Source of the DNA: Gigaspora rosea
Lineage: Eukaryota; Glomeromycota; Glomeromycetes; Diversisporales; Gigasporaceae
Assembly: GCA_003550325.1 (NCBI GenBank)
Contig: QKWP01000509.1
Coordinates: 130,014-194,013, forward strand
Reading direction: 5' to 3'
DNA length: 64,000 nt
Shown here in pieces: positions 1-12,952 of this stretch (position 1 is its first letter; each line of letters opens with the position of its first letter). The translations under genes and the position numbers were made by a program. The notes under the pieces are model-generated. The model had not been told where the DNA came from. It made no database searches and worked only from the letters and a program-made list of their open reading frames with translations.

Positions 1-10
1 AAAATATTAT

Positions 11-14
<4 letters not shown>

Positions 15-64
<50 letters not shown>
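15..64. repeat. 50-base poly(A) run
   Basis: An uninterrupted run of A begins 15 bases into the window. It could be the tail of a retroposed element whose body lies to the left, or a plain homopolymer. The flank outside the window is needed to decide. Confidence 0.6.
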
Positions 65-65
<1 letters not shown>

Positions 66-1456
66 ATTACACATTACTTCTTAGATCTTAACTAAGGCTA
101 CAAGGCAAAGTGTTTTAAAATTCCGAATATTCATCGAAAAATCTTGAATGTGCACAAACTTAATCGTATACATGTGAAATTTTAATATCACGTAAGCCTA
201 CAGGGGGAGGCTGACCATTTTAAGTAGACAAGAGTTATAGCAATTGTCGATCTCATAAGCCAATGCCAGGGACGTTAGATATATTATTTGCTATGATAAT
301 ATTGGTTAATATTCTGATATTATTGAGCCAATAAAATTTTAAGGGATGATCAGATGTTATCAACATATTAAATTTAATATTTTAGTATTAGGAAACACAT
401 ACTGTGCGTGCATACGTATTTGCGTTCGAACGTTCATACGAATTAAAGAAACGAATAAAGATTCGTAATTAGAAACATTGGCAATTCTCACAATAGACTG
501 TCCCCCAAAAATGCAAATTTATACGAAAGTTCTGTTTTTGATGCTATTTGAATATAAAAAATATCAAAAACGTAAACTTTTAAATTTTTTTTTCGTCTAG
601 TCCCACTTGTGTTACACAGTAATAACGATTTTACTGCGCATTAAAATATACGATAATACATATGTATTATAGAAATTTCTTAACATATCCTTAATTAGTC
701 AGTGAGAATAAAAAAATCAGTTAAAAGATTATTTTAAATTTTTGAACTTTGTATTTTAAATACTTGCAGGTAAGCTATATATCTTTTGTGTCGAGTATAG
801 TTAATTAATAAAAGAAAACATTATTTTTGGTATACTATGGTCGGTTATACATATATGTATATATTAGAAGTATGCAATATTGGATGTTTACATTATTAGG
901 TTGGGTAAATTTAGTTGTAGAGATTGGGTAAATGGCGGGCATGAGCGTTTGACCCTTAAAAATAGCATAGTCGATTTTGAAACAACGCACACCCCCCCTA
1001 TACATTAAATATCACGTTACGTGTATAATTTAATTTATTAAAGCAAATTGACCTTAATAACTTTATTACGCATTTCAAAAAATTAACCTATATTCAAAAT
1101 AACTAAAATAACTCCCATTGGCGTGCTCGAAATAGCGCGCAAGTATTCAAAATAGCGCACAGATTCCCACTGTTTCGAGAATTTACAATACTTGCAAAAG
1201 CCAAATACGTAGTAATTAAAAAATTGTAAAATTTTTTTGGAGCATTATTTTTAGATTTTTGTAATATATAGTTAGATTAGAGTTTAGGGTTAAGGTTAGA
1301 GTATAGGTGGATTTTAGTCTAAATAGAGACCAATTAGACCCCAAAATTTCAGCCTCAGCCCCTGCAAAATTATTTAAAAAAGAAAACTTTAAGGTATTTT
1401 CTTTGTCTTGCTTTTATTATTTATATCGATGTTTTTACACATTATTAACGATTACT

Positions 1457-1493
<37 letters not shown>

Positions 1494-2471
1494 GCAGCTT
1501 ATTAGAACCGAAATCAAAATTTATCTTGTATAAGATTGATCAGAGTTGTAGGTAAAACTAGTAAAAAATCTGGCGAATATTGGTAAAAGTAAAACCACCA
1601 TACAGCATTACTACAGCATTGCATACAGTATAGTACCCTACCAAACTAAAAATTTCATTACCCTCTAAAAATTTCATCATTGTCGTTTAATATAAATAAA
1701 GTTAATGTAATTACTTTTGTCCAACAAATATGACTCTTATTTAAGAATCATTCGAAATACTTCGCTTTGGATTTTATCCTTTTTCTCACATGAAATTCCC
1801 CGGATATTACAAATCAAGTTAGCTAGGGTTTTTGGTTTATACTTGGGCGTTATATGCAGCACTCTACGGTAAATATATATGCAGTAATAAGCAACAGAAA
1901 TTCAAGCTCAGCTGTACCGTACAGAGCTACATACAGTACCAAGGTGATAAATTATCTAAATAATCAGAACTATGTCAGTAAATTATAGAATTTTATATAT
2001 TGCAGATTTTTATATTACACGAAGTTCGATTATTTACTTCTTATATTATTATTAGATGATCCATTCTAAATGATTCAAACTTATTACCAAGACACCGAAT
2101 TACCTTAAAAATTTTCACAAGTTATTTATAAAATGTCTCAGAATAAAGTTATGTTTTATAATTTGTAAATTTTGGACATTTGTCTTGTAGAGTGTTTTAA
2201 ATTTCGTTAATTAATACAAAAAAAAAAAATTATCTTAAATTTTATAAGAACTTTGCAAGAAATTAAAAAAATAGGCACTATATTTGTGTAAATCCTCTGA
2301 AATTTTACTAGAGATGTGTCTCGAACGAGACAAACCTAGCATATAATTTATATATCATGTGATCTAGCGCGAGATGTCATACTTGACGAAATTTAAAACT
2401 CAGAGAATTCTAAGTTCTACTGTAGTTATAACTTAATTTCCTCGCGTGAAATACATATAACATGTGATTTA
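65..2471. other. AT-rich stretch without recognisable gene
   Basis: No reading frame here resembles a protein family I know. The only notable structure is a T-run followed directly by an A-run at about 1457-1494, which would fold on itself. The short reading frame over that run is low-complexity and is not called. Confidence 0.5.
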
Positions 2472-3086
2472 GGATGTTCTCAAGCACCTCACTCAATGGA
2501 TCGGGCAAATTTTTAATAGTCAGAAATTGAATAAATTAACGAAATTAGCTGCCATTTCGATGAACAGATCAGCAAGCTACAAATCAAGCATTCAAACATA
2601 ATAATAAACAATAAATTCTCACTAAATTTCTATCCGATCCAAAAAAGTAACTATTTTATTGTTAATGCTCGAAGCCTTGATACGAACATGATAAATACAA
2701 CTCATCTTTTAAAATAATAATAATAATAATAATAATAACATAAAAAAAAATTTTACTCTTTTGCTGTAAAGCAACTTTCGCTAATGATTCGATAAATTGA
2801 TTGATTCTATTGTTGTTACATAAATTAATATAATCATTAAAAGGAGAAGCCGATGCAACTAAAGTTGAAGCTTCAGCAGTCAGTTGAATAGAATTTTTTT
2901 TTATTGGATTTTTTTTTAGTTGTTTTGGGTGACATAGTGAAGATCACGAACAAAAGAAAAAGAATATGCGTTATTGATTGTGATGCTTGAGCGTCATCAC
3001 GATTATAATTAAATCAATTGATTGAGATGCTTGAGCGTCATCACGATTATAATTAAATCAATTGATTGAGATGCTTGGGAACACCT
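2472..3086. mobile_element. PIF/Harbinger-like MITE
   Basis: The left end reads GGATGTTCTCAAGCA after a TTA. The right end, reverse complemented, reads AGGTGTTCCCAAGCA and is followed by TTA. The ends match those of the elements at 12197, 32985 and 33748, which are also flanked by TTA or TAA. A TWA 3-bp duplication with GG-starting termini is typical of PIF/Harbinger. Near the right end a ~50-bp block containing 'gatgcttgagcgtcatcac' is repeated in tandem (about 2978-3060). No transposase is present, so the element is non-autonomous. Confidence 0.6.
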
Positions 3087-4262
3087 TTAATCACGCGAAT
3101 ATGATATCAGCATCTCACACAAACGCACATCACTAAATTTTACACTTTTCTTTATAATAAAATTATTGCTTGGTTGATTTATCACCCTAATACAGTACCC
3201 TTTGAAAAGTATCCTCTATAAATAGTATTAAATTACTATTTAATTATAGATTCTGCGTAACATTTTTAAAAAATATCCTGGTACTGTATTAATCAAGTGG
3301 CCCGAATTAATAGTCCCGTTTATACAATTAACTTACATAACTTACATAATTAATACAGTATTTCGGGGATATTATTTAAATGTCTTGACATTTTGGAAAA
3401 ATACCGGGGTACTAGACGCAGTGTTGTGCATTAAAACTTAAAATTATATAGTTTCATTTATAATATTAATATAAATATATAAACTAGAATATATATTTTA
3501 GTTATTTTTAAATTAGATCAAATCTAATGAAACACGCTTATTTGTAATATTTAGTACAGCTAATATAAATACATAAAAATTTCTAATTGTATAAAAATCT
3601 AGTTTAATATAGTTCTAGTTTAGTTTTTAGAATATTATTAGAGATATTAACAGTCCGGTCTGGTTCAGTCAGTATTTTTATTCTTGTCTCTAATTTTAAG
3701 ACTTTATCAGTCCAGACCGGTCCAGACTGGTCCGGTCTTAAGACTTAAAGCGGTCTATTGGTTCAAGACCGGACCGGATAACATTCCTATTCTAAAACCA
3801 TATGATAATTAGTTATTATAATTTTTTTAGAAATAAAAATAAAAATAAACAAAACTAATACTATACTAAGTAATCATAATTGACAACTCTAGCAATTTAT
3901 TACACTATATATATTCATATAATTTAGAGTTTTGTAATGTATTTCTATTTTTATAGAATTAAATATAAAATAAAAATATATATAGTACAGTATTATATAT
4001 TTTATACTTTGGAATTTATGTTAGTTCAAAGTTGACATATGTACTTTTTGGAATGAAATTTGACATATTTCATGATCGGCCGGTCATTTATAATACCGAT
4101 CATTATAAAAATAATAAAAAAAAAAAAGCTAAAAAAAAAATGTGCATTCTTAATTTATTTATTTTATTTACAGTTTATTTTAATGCCACATAAAATTAAA
4201 TTTATACAACGATATCATTGAATGAAAGAACGATAATGCATAATTATTTAAAAACAGCATAA
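3087..4262. other. Non-coding, with a possible GGTCC-rich hAT-like MITE
   Basis: Mostly AT-rich and featureless. At about 3639-3789 the ends TAGAGATATTAACAG and (reverse complement) TAGGAATGTTATCCGG enclose repeats of ccggtc/ggaccgg, like the subterminal zones of the hAT at 14895-19795. I could not find an 8-bp target duplication, so this is only a candidate relic. Confidence 0.4.
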
Positions 4263-4640
4263 TTATTTAAAAGCAACAACATAATAGTTCACATTAATGA
4301 TTGCCTGTAATACACATCCACAACGTCTGGTACCGCAAATATTACTTTCACGACATGAACAGCCCTTAGTTTTGTAGTTTGTTCTGTTACAAATGCAAAT
4401 TGTTTTACTTTTTGCTTGTTCGGTTGTTTTATTTCTGAATCGTTGAATTATTTTTAGTTGTATCTAGTGATCATGTCAAATTTTGCTGTGGCACAGCATA
4501 TAATAAAGTGCCAAGTGGAATAATATCAAGTGCTGGATATTCGTTAGTGCCAGTAATTCTATTTTTGCCGGATCTATAGTTTAATAATAAATTTTTTTTA
4601 GTTTTAAATAACAAAATAATAACTTTAATCATGTTTATTT
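4263..4640 (-). pseudogene. Fossil of an integrase-type element, C-terminal cysteine cluster
   Basis: The minus strand contains a short open stretch with a cysteine cluster (CICN...GCSC...ICGTRRCGC). A second stretch just upstream, in another frame, contains YPALDIIPLGTL. CxC-type cysteine clusters after an integrase core occur at the C-terminus of Ginger/KRBA2-like and some gypsy-related elements, and I assign the fossil there tentatively. Only the end of the element is recognisable and it is clearly broken. No terminal repeats were found. A host tesmin-like CXC protein is an alternative reading. Confidence 0.35.
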
Positions 4641-6720
4641 CTGGTCGTCATGTTCCGTATTTTGATGAGTTTGACAAATTTTATAACATAAATTCTTCGA
4701 TAGGATAATTTTCAGATTTAATATTTAATTCTTCAATATTTTCAATTTTAAACTACCCGTAAATATATTGAACTTTGGATTTCATGTTTACTTATATAGA
4801 GTTTTGCAAAAGTATCAAATAACAATTAATTTTGAACGATTCATAATATTACTTTCATTTTTTTTTCAATTACTCATTTACTATCGTATCTAGGGTTTAT
4901 ATGAAAGAAATGAAAAAACTAGCAGTCATATAGAACGAAAAGATGAATAAAATTAAAATTTAATTGTTTATTTTATTTGTACACATTGCGGAGAATTTAT
5001 GAAATACCCTAAATTTGAAAATTTTGACTACTAATATGTAAATAACGATTTTGGCTGAGCTAATCAATGTTTCCCAGGTTAATTTGCGTCTTTATAATAA
5101 ATTTATATGTCTAACAAGAGTGGGGAGGGAGGTTAACATGTGGGAAGATGGGGTTAGACGCATATTAATCTCGATTAAAGGTCCATAAAATTTTTTCGGG
5201 ATTTGCTATTGATTTATTAATATACAGTGTAATAGTAGTATAATTTAGTAACTAAAATTTTTCGGGAGACTAAATACTCGGATTTGGTGATCAGTGCAGT
5301 TGAATTTGACGTACGTACTTACGTATGTTATCTGTTATATTCCGATCGGTATATAATTTTTAATAATTTTTAAAATAACGTGTGTAAATTCGGAATCAAC
5401 ATAAATCATGAATTGACGTATAACATATCATATATATATTATAATGTTAATTTTATACTGTATATTACATACTAAGATCTAAACTAAAAATATCTAAAAT
5501 ATGTTAGTTTATCTTTATAAATAATTAAAATTTTCTTTTGTAGTATTTTAATTTTCTAGCAACTTCTTAATTTGATTTTATATTCTAACATATTCTATTT
5601 TAAAAATATAACTTCAAATTTTCTTAATTTGATTTTATATTCTAAATTGTTTAAGGTAGGTAGGGTAGGGATGTCGATCTTACCGTATAAACGCGCATCT
5701 CAATATATCTTTATATAATTCGGGATCTAACAAAAGTTGTTCTTCACAATAAGACGATTTTTTAATAAAGCTCGAAAAGAGGTTTAATTAGTACCAACCT
5801 AGCTCCCGAACATTGTTTTCAAGTTAAGGAGGGCGCGATTCAAAAAAATCGACCCTTATTTGAAATAACACACATGAGCGTGCTCGAAATAATGCGAAGG
5901 TCAATTAACTAACGCGCAGAGGCGTTATTTCGCGTTTATACGGTAGACTAATGGACCACACTTAAGTCTTAAGACTAGTCTGAACTCAAAAAAAAAAAAG
6001 ATTGGCTCTAAGTTTTAAAACCGGACCAGCCCGGACCTAACAAAGCCTTCAGAAAAGATCAGACCAGACCTGGACAAAATAGACCAAACTGAACCAGACT
6101 GGCTATTAACATCCCTATTAGAAGTTCTAATATATAACTATCTTATTTAAAAAATTAACTTCATTAAATTATATATACATTAATTATTTATATTGTATAA
6201 ACTTATACATATATTAAAAGAATGCAGTACATAATAAAAATAAATTATTATTTTTTTAAATGTAAAACAAATTTTTAAATTTTACAAAAAATAAAAAATT
6301 AAATTTTTACCTATATTACATGTAGCAAACCACTTTTACGGTATTAATTAGTTAAGTAATATTTATAAACTTGGTTATACCAACAGCTTGAAATTTGATA
6401 GATATTTGTATTTGTAAAATAAATACAATATCAGGAGATAACTGGTTGTTTTTTGAGCTTATAATTTAATTATTCAGCTTTTAAAAAGTAGGACCAATTG
6501 ATACATAACTAACTTAATTATTATTTTATATCGCTATCTCTATTATTCAATAAAATTTTCCAGAGTTAAGTTATAAATCCGTCAGATCAAACCTTGGGTT
6601 TCTTTTGAAAGTACTCACGCTTGTGTGCTTGTATAAGCAAGCCAATTAGAATACTTTTAACATGAACAGACGTATTGTAAAGCTTTGTATAGTATAGATG
6701 GGCATGCTCATGGCTATTGA
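4641..6720. other. Non-coding, with a possible hAT-like end
   Basis: No gene recognised. At 5940-6117 a block rich in gacc/ggtc motifs ends with a sequence whose reverse complement is TAGGGATGTTAATAGCC, an hAT-type terminus. The opposite terminus and a target duplication are not clear. Confidence 0.35.
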
Positions 6721-6835
6721 TAGGGTTGTTAATGGAGCATTCCAATCAATAATATACCTTATAACCCACTCCGACCCACTCCAGAAGTGGATTATATGTT
6801 TTATTACTGCCTGGAACACTCCATTAACAACCCTA
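6721..6835. mobile_element. Short hAT-like MITE (115 bp)
   Basis: The left end TAGGGTTGTTAATGGAG is matched by the reverse complement of the right end over about 24 bases. The 8-bp flanks gctattga and gttattgt agree at 6 of 8 positions. The interior repeats tggagtg-type motifs. Reading frames on both strands here merely read the palindrome and are not genes. Confidence 0.65.
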
Positions 6836-7200
6836 GTTATTGTAAACCTACATGTGTATCTGTCCACATACGTACTTGGTTCTTTACAGAAACTTTGATT
6901 TTTTTAAAAAAATATGATTACAATAGAGTTATCATAAATATGATTATTATATAGTTATTATATTACTAATATATAATAATGATACTGTATAATTATTATA
7001 TTGTTAAATTAATAATATATTTATTATATTTTTATTATATATTATTATATTATTAATACATATATTAAAAATAGAGTTATAATAGTATTAAAAATTTTAA
7101 GATTCTGGACAATCTATTATTCGATAACACTGAAATCTTGTTAATATCTGGTTTAGTGCGCTGCATTACCGTTACGCAATTACTTATTATAATAATCAAA

Positions 7201-7355
7201 TTATTACACCCATTACGACCATTACACCCATTACACCCATTACACACCCATTACACACCCATTACACCCATTACACCCATTGCAACAATTACACCCATTA
7301 CAATAACAATTACACCCATTACAACAACAATTACACCCATTAAAACAACTACACC
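7201..7355 (+). repeat. ATTACACCC minisatellite
   Basis: About fifteen copies of a 9-12 base unit (cattacaccc with variants) run in tandem. The plus-strand translation (PLHPLH, then TPIT-type repeats) is a by-product of the repeat. Confidence 0.85.
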
Positions 7356-9432
7356 CACTAGGATAGTGCGATGCCGCACAGGACCAGTACGATCATGTGC
7401 GACCAGTAACATTCAAAATATTACATAAAATAGTTTCCCAGCATTGTTACGCTAAAACCACGAATGGAGACACTTTTAGGATATGTTTAAATGTCTAAAA
7501 AAATCCTATTGCAGAACTTAATCACCATTTTGGTGACACAGTCGATTTAGTTTGCATTTGAATTATCGTAATGTCTATAATAAGATTCCGTAAAAAATTT
7601 TTTTACGAAATATATTCGCTATTCTAAAAATTAGGTTGTGTTACGAAAGTTACAATCTTACAATACATGTATTTTTACGCAAATTTCAGTAATTTCATGT
7701 AATTCTCATCATATTATTATTATGATTAAACCTGATGGAGTACTTCAAAAAAAGCAGAAAGCGAACGAACTTTTTTCAGATAATCCTCACTTCTGTTTCT
7801 ATCGGACATTGCTTACATCAACCATGTCTAATAGATTCTAATTGTTTGGCTATAGCACTGTTATACAGCTTTACAAAAGTTTGATCAACATGTCATTTGA
7901 CTTAAATACATGACTCGAATTGTAACCTTTAAATCACCGAAAATTCGAACTCAGACACCCATTGTTCAAAATACAAATTACATGAAAACTAAATTTACCA
8001 AAACTTGCCTTTACAGTTATTTTACATCCTTGCCAGTAACATGTAGGGTTAATATTGAGTTAGTTTATATTGAAATTATCGATATTTTATCGTGAGTTAT
8101 TGTAATAATTTCGTTACAAACTTATTCGCTTTTCCAGCGACACATAGTTATGAGGTAAGGTCGAGTTGGTTTGTATTGAATTATCAAGATTTTCATTATG
8201 AGTAACGATAAAAAATTCTACTATAGAATTTATTTGCTATTTCGATGGCTGAATTATGGGGTTTAGGTCGAGTTAGTGTGCATTGGAATTTCAGTATTAT
8301 GATTCTACCATGAGTTACTATAAAGAATTCGGTTACAAAACTTGCCAGCTATTACATTACCACAGTATGAGGTTGATTGAGTTTGCATTGAAATTATCAT
8401 GATTTCTATGTAATATTGAGTTGGTTCTTATTGGTGTTACTTCTATCGTGAACTACCATAAATAAATTCTGTTATGAACTTACTATTCATGTTACCAATT
8501 AGTTTGATCACAAACATAGGGCGTAACAATAATGATAATTTTTGTCAGCTAATAGTAAAAACATAAAAATTTAAATGACATTAACTTCTAAACTATTAGA
8601 CCTACGTGAATAAACTTATTTTCATCGAATTTCTCTTAACACTTTCTTTTAAAGTAATGATGACATTTTTTATATGTTTGTTAATTCCTAATTAGTGCTA
8701 AGAAAAGGCTCTGTTACTTTAAAGAGAGCGCTAAGAGGAATTCGATAAATATAAATTTGTTTATACAGGTTAGCATTTCAAATTGTTCATAATACACGGA
8801 TATGTAAAGTACCTTGCACCATTTTGATAATCAAACTAATCGGTGACCCTAACAGCACGTAAGTTAGTTTGCATAATAAGTATCATATTCTATGTAATTG
8901 AGTTTGAGTTAGTATGTATCGAATTATTATAATTCTATCAAGACTTACTCATTTTCCCAGTGAACACAGTATGTGATTGAGTAGTGTTCCTATGAACCTG
9001 AACTGAACTGAACATAGGTCAGGTTCAGGTTCAGGTTCAGTATTGAACCTGAACCTGAACATTTTTTAAAACATGTTCAGGTTCAGATTCAGTATTGAAC
9101 TTTTAGAGCTGGTTTAGGTTCAGTTCAGGTTCAGTTCATAAGTTCATGAACATGTTCAGGTTCAGTCTGGTGTTCATATAAACTAGTAATTCTAGGTTTG
9201 GGTCTGGGTTTGGTCTGGTTCAGACCAGACTCAAATTCTAAATTTTATTATTAAAACTTTATACTAAACTCAAACTCAATCATAAGTTTGGTCAGGCTAG
9301 TCCAAATTTTGCAAACTAGTTTGAATCTGAATAAAAATATATGTATTTTTTAATACTGAACAAGTTTACTTAGAGTGAGAAATATAAATCAGTTAGTAAA
9401 ATTTAGAGAATCATAGCATTTTGTATAATTTT

Positions 9433-10710
9433 TTTTTTTTTTTTTTTTTACCCCTAGTCCTTTACACTAGGGGCGCTTGATGGCGCTCTTTTATTAAGGT
9501 CATATGATTTTCCAATTACATTTCTATTTATGATACATTTTGTGACTAGTTATACAACCTAATTCTGTACTCAGTAGCATGAGGGAAATTTGTTTTTATT
9601 GGCTGATCATCAGTAATTCTGATTGGTCGAAATTAAAGACTAAATTTGTCTATCGATACCCGATATTATCGCTATCGTTACACTCACAACTCTATATAGT
9701 ATTTGATAATCTTTGCATCTTTCATGATAACATCTTGCTCACGTGAAGTTCAATACTTTGACGTCAAAAAGCATGTTATTTTATCTTGGTTATTTCGCTT
9801 TAAACGATAAAAACATAATATAATGGCTTTATATTAAATACTACTATTGTCAAAATCGCCTCTAATTAAAGTTGGTGGAAACATTCGATCTCATTCGATC
9901 TCAAACGCTTATATAAAAAAAACGTTTTCAAATTATAATTTCGCAAAATTTCAGACAGATTTAATTATGAAAAATTTTTTTTTGCTATTTACAGGTTCAT
10001 TTCTCTATTGTAAACAATATAAATAATCTGTGTAACATTGGTTTTTCAATAGAAATAAACAACCAATAAAAATAAATTTCCCTCATGCTGTACTCAGTTA
10101 CCCAGATATCCCTCATTTTGGTTACCCAGTCCGCTGGCGGTGTTTTCGGTTTTCCAACTTCTTCCAGAACCTCGGGTCGTCCGTACTGACCAGGGCGCAG
10201 AGGAGATATAAGAACATCTCAGTACTTTCTTCCTTAAGCCTTCCGAAGTTTTAGCTTCTAACTTCAGCCAAAACCTCTAGTTGTCATACCGACCGGGGCA
10301 AGGACGTGGCAGATTCTCGGTACTTTTTCCTTCAGCCTTCTAAAGTTTTTTGGTCTTCTTCCGTTTCGGGTTAGGGCTGAGCCCATCCTGAGTTCATCTG
10401 AGATCCTTTTCCTTTATCGGGTTAGTGCAACTTTGCCACTTTTTATCATGTTACCATTCAACCAGAATCCCACCAGAAGTATACATTTATTCAACCGGAA
10501 TTCCACCGGAAGTATCCATTATGTCTGAATTTTGGCAGCACAAACACACTAATGTGGTTAAATTACCAAACCGTGGTTCTAGCATCCTAGTTCAGCCCAT
10601 CCTCTCATGATCGCATATAGTTTTTGTCATGTCCTCTAGTAGGGGTTGAACCGCGACCTTACATTTGGCAACCTGGGAGCATAACCACTTACGCTATCAG
10701 CCCGCAGGTC
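9433..10710 (-). mobile_element. tRNA-derived SINE, ~755 bp without its insert
   Basis: On the minus strand the head (10710 down to about 10635) resembles a tRNA. An A-box-like TAGCGTAAGTGG lies at 10685-10696, a B-box-like GGTTCAACCCC at 10642-10652, and an anticodon-type loop TTGCCAA between them suggests glycine. The tail ends in a hairpin (8-bp stem CCCCTAGT, 7-base loop, 9451-9473) followed directly by about 20 A. A 16-bp direct repeat, cattttgtataatttt, flanks the element (9417-9432 and 10711-10726). These features fit LINE-driven insertion. A 514-bp MITE interrupts it. It is unusually long for a SINE. Confidence 0.75.
9576..10089. mobile_element. Mutator-like MITE nested in the SINE
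   Basis: The terminal inverted repeats begin AGCATGAGGGAAATTT and extend about 27 bases (to the TTTTTATTGG region) with few mismatches. An exact 9-bp duplication, gtactcagt, lies at 9567-9575 and 10090-10098. A 9-bp duplication is the hallmark of Mutator-like elements. No coding capacity is visible. Confidence 0.75.
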
Positions 10711-10726
10711 CATTTTGTATAATTTT

Positions 10727-11460
10727 ATTAATAAAATTATACAAATTTCTATGATTCTCTAAATTTTACTAATTGATCATAACTTCTTGCACTAAGTAAA
10801 CTTGTTAAGCACCAAAAAATACATCAAATCGGCATATTTTATTTTACTTTTCTTAAAATTTGAAGAAAAGATGCTTAATTTTGAAAATTTTCATCAAAAA
10901 TTCAAAATTAAGCATCTTTAACGCAAATTTTAAGGAAAATAAAATAAAATATACCGTAATGATGTATTTTTTGGTGCTAAACAAGTTTACTTATATCAAG
11001 AAGTTATGATCAATTAGTAAAATTTAGAGAATCTTAGAAATTTGTATAATTTTATTAATAAAATTATACAAATTTCTATGATTCTCTAAATTTTACTAAT
11101 TGATCATAACTTCTTGATCTAAGTAAACTTGTTTAGCACCAAAAAATACATCATATCGGTATATTTTATTTTATTTTCCTTAAAATTTGCGTCAAAGATG
11201 CTTAATTTTGAATTTTTGATGAAAATTTCCAAAATTAAGCATCTTTTCTTCAAATTTTAAGAAAAGTAAAATAAAATATGCCGATTTGATGTATTTTTTG
11301 GTGCTTAACAAGTTTACTTAGTGCAAGAAGAAGTTATGATCAATTAGTAAAATTTAAAGAATCATGGAAATTTGTATAATTTTATTAATAAAATTATACA
11401 AATTTCTATGATTCTCTAAATTTTACTAATTGATCATAACTTTGTGATTTAGGTAAACAT
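10727..11460. repeat. Array of long palindromes, ~328-bp period
   Basis: A short perfect palindrome (gtataattttattaa and its complement) centres at about 10731, 11056 and 11386. Between successive centres lies a near-perfect foldback with arms of about 150 bases. The arms contain 'aaattttactaattgatcat', 'aagtaaacttgtt' and 'aagatgcttaattttgaa'; foldback centres are near 10893 and 11225. The left flank of the SINE (9346-9432) is the start of the same array. It lies inside the hAT at 8983-11651. Confidence 0.75.
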
Positions 11461-11846
11461 GTGCATATATTATGAACCTGAACATGTTCATGAACCTGAA
11501 CTGAACTTTTTTTAGGTTCAGGTTCAGGTTCATGTTCAATAATTTTAAGTTCAGGTTCAGTTCAGTATTGAACTTTTAGAGCAGGTTCAGGTTCAGTTCA
11601 TTGAACCTGAACCTGAACCTCTATTGAACTGAACTGAACTTCGGAACCCTATGATTGAGTTAATTGCGTTAGAATTATCATGATTTCTATATAAAAAATT
11701 CTTCAAACATACTCGTAATTTTGATAAACATGAGTCAGTATGCATTAGAATATTGAATTAGTTTGTATTTAATTTTCACTATAAGTTACTAAAAAAAAAA
11801 AAAAGAAAATTCTGTTACTAAACTTACTATTCCAATAACTACAGTA

Positions 11847-12173
11847 TAGTGTTACAAATTGTCAAAATTTTTTCAATCGATTAGTTGCTCAATTAGTTGA
11901 CAATTAGTTGTGATTAATCGATTAATTATTAAGTTGCAACTAATCGATTAATCGATTAATCAATTAATTGTTAAGTTGCAACTAATTGATTAATCAATTA
12001 ATCGATTAATTGCAACTAATTCACTAATTATTTATTAATTTTTTAATCGATTAATAATTAATTCTTTAATCGATTAGTTGCAACTAATCAATTATTTGGT
12101 ATCCAAAAAGTTCAATCAATTAGTTGTCAACTAATCAACTAATCGATTTTTCAACTTTCAATTTGTAACACTA
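11847..12173. mobile_element. hAT-like MITE with AATCGATT interior
   Basis: Perfect 15-bp inverted ends TAGTGTTACAAATTG are flanked by the exact 8-bp duplication ctacagta (11839-11846 and 12174-12181). The interior is almost entirely self-complementary attaatcgattagttg-type repeats. Its first 11 terminal bases equal those of the element at 15080. Confidence 0.85.
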
Positions 12174-12196
12174 CTACAGTATATGTAGTTGAGTTA

Positions 12197-12952
12197 GGGT
12201 GTTCTCAAGCATTTTTAATCAATTTGTTGGAACGGGTTTGAGGATAAATTTTTATTAGCAAAATAATAGTTTATCGAATCAATTGTATTGATTATTTTAA
12301 TAAATAAAACACATTAAGAAAATTTATTACATCAGAAAGATAGCGGAAGTTCGTTTAACTGATCAAAGGTATTGATTATTCCAATCAACAAGAGATGGAG
12401 ACCCAAATGTCTTTTTTTTTTATCATAGAGTTGCGCTTATTGGACGAAATTTTTAATTGATTGATAAGAAAAAAACATTTGTTCAAATACTTCACTCTTT
12501 TTACATTATCATTATCGTTATAGATTTTCAAAATCATTACCAACGTCGACGAATTATTACCTTATTACTTATGCTAAAAAACTTTAAAAAAGGCCTGTTT
12601 TTTTTTTGTTCTGTTTGTCTGGGAAATGTCGTAAATTGTCATAAATTGTTGTTAATCCATCGTATCAATTTTTTTATTCAATATGTAAAAAACAATAATT
12701 GCTAAATGGTAATAATATATGCTCAAGCATCAATTGCAATCAATATTTTAATTAATCGTAATACTTGAGGTCCAACACGATTATAAATTAATCAAATTGA
12801 GGAGCATATTTCAATCATATTATTATCCATGCAATCGGCCTTCAACATTCATACTATCGGTTTTAAAAATAGCCTAATTAATAATACCATGATGGTTGAG
12901 CACTGTCTCAATCACTAGCTAATAACATCGAACGTGCTGCTTGAGAATACCC
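12197..12952. mobile_element. PIF/Harbinger-like element, 756 bp
   Basis: The ends are GGGTGTTCTCAAGCA and its imperfect complement, flanked by TTA on both sides (12194-12196 and 12953-12955). The interior has no transposase-like frame. The reading frame at 12457-12705 is AT-rich and unsupported. Confidence 0.7.

Larger units (their letters stand above)
8983..11651. mobile_element. hAT-like element with GGTTCA subterminal arrays
   Basis: It starts TAGTGTTCCTATG and its right end reverse complements to TAGGGTTCCGAAG. The exact 8-bp duplication tgattgag flanks it (8975-8982 and 11652-11659). Both subterminal zones (8990-9180 and 11475-11645) are packed with gttcag/aacctg hexamers in both orientations. 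No transposase is visible. The interior holds a palindromic array and a SINE that carries its own nested MITE, so the element predates both of those insertions. Confidence 0.8.

Noticed and set aside
7138-7428. Frame with PLHPLH and TPIT repeats
   Set aside because: It is a direct reading of the ATTACACCC minisatellite.
10635-10710. A functional tRNA gene
   Set aside because: The tRNA-like boxes are the head of a SINE with flanking 16-bp repeats and a poly(A) tail; the acceptor stem is not restored.
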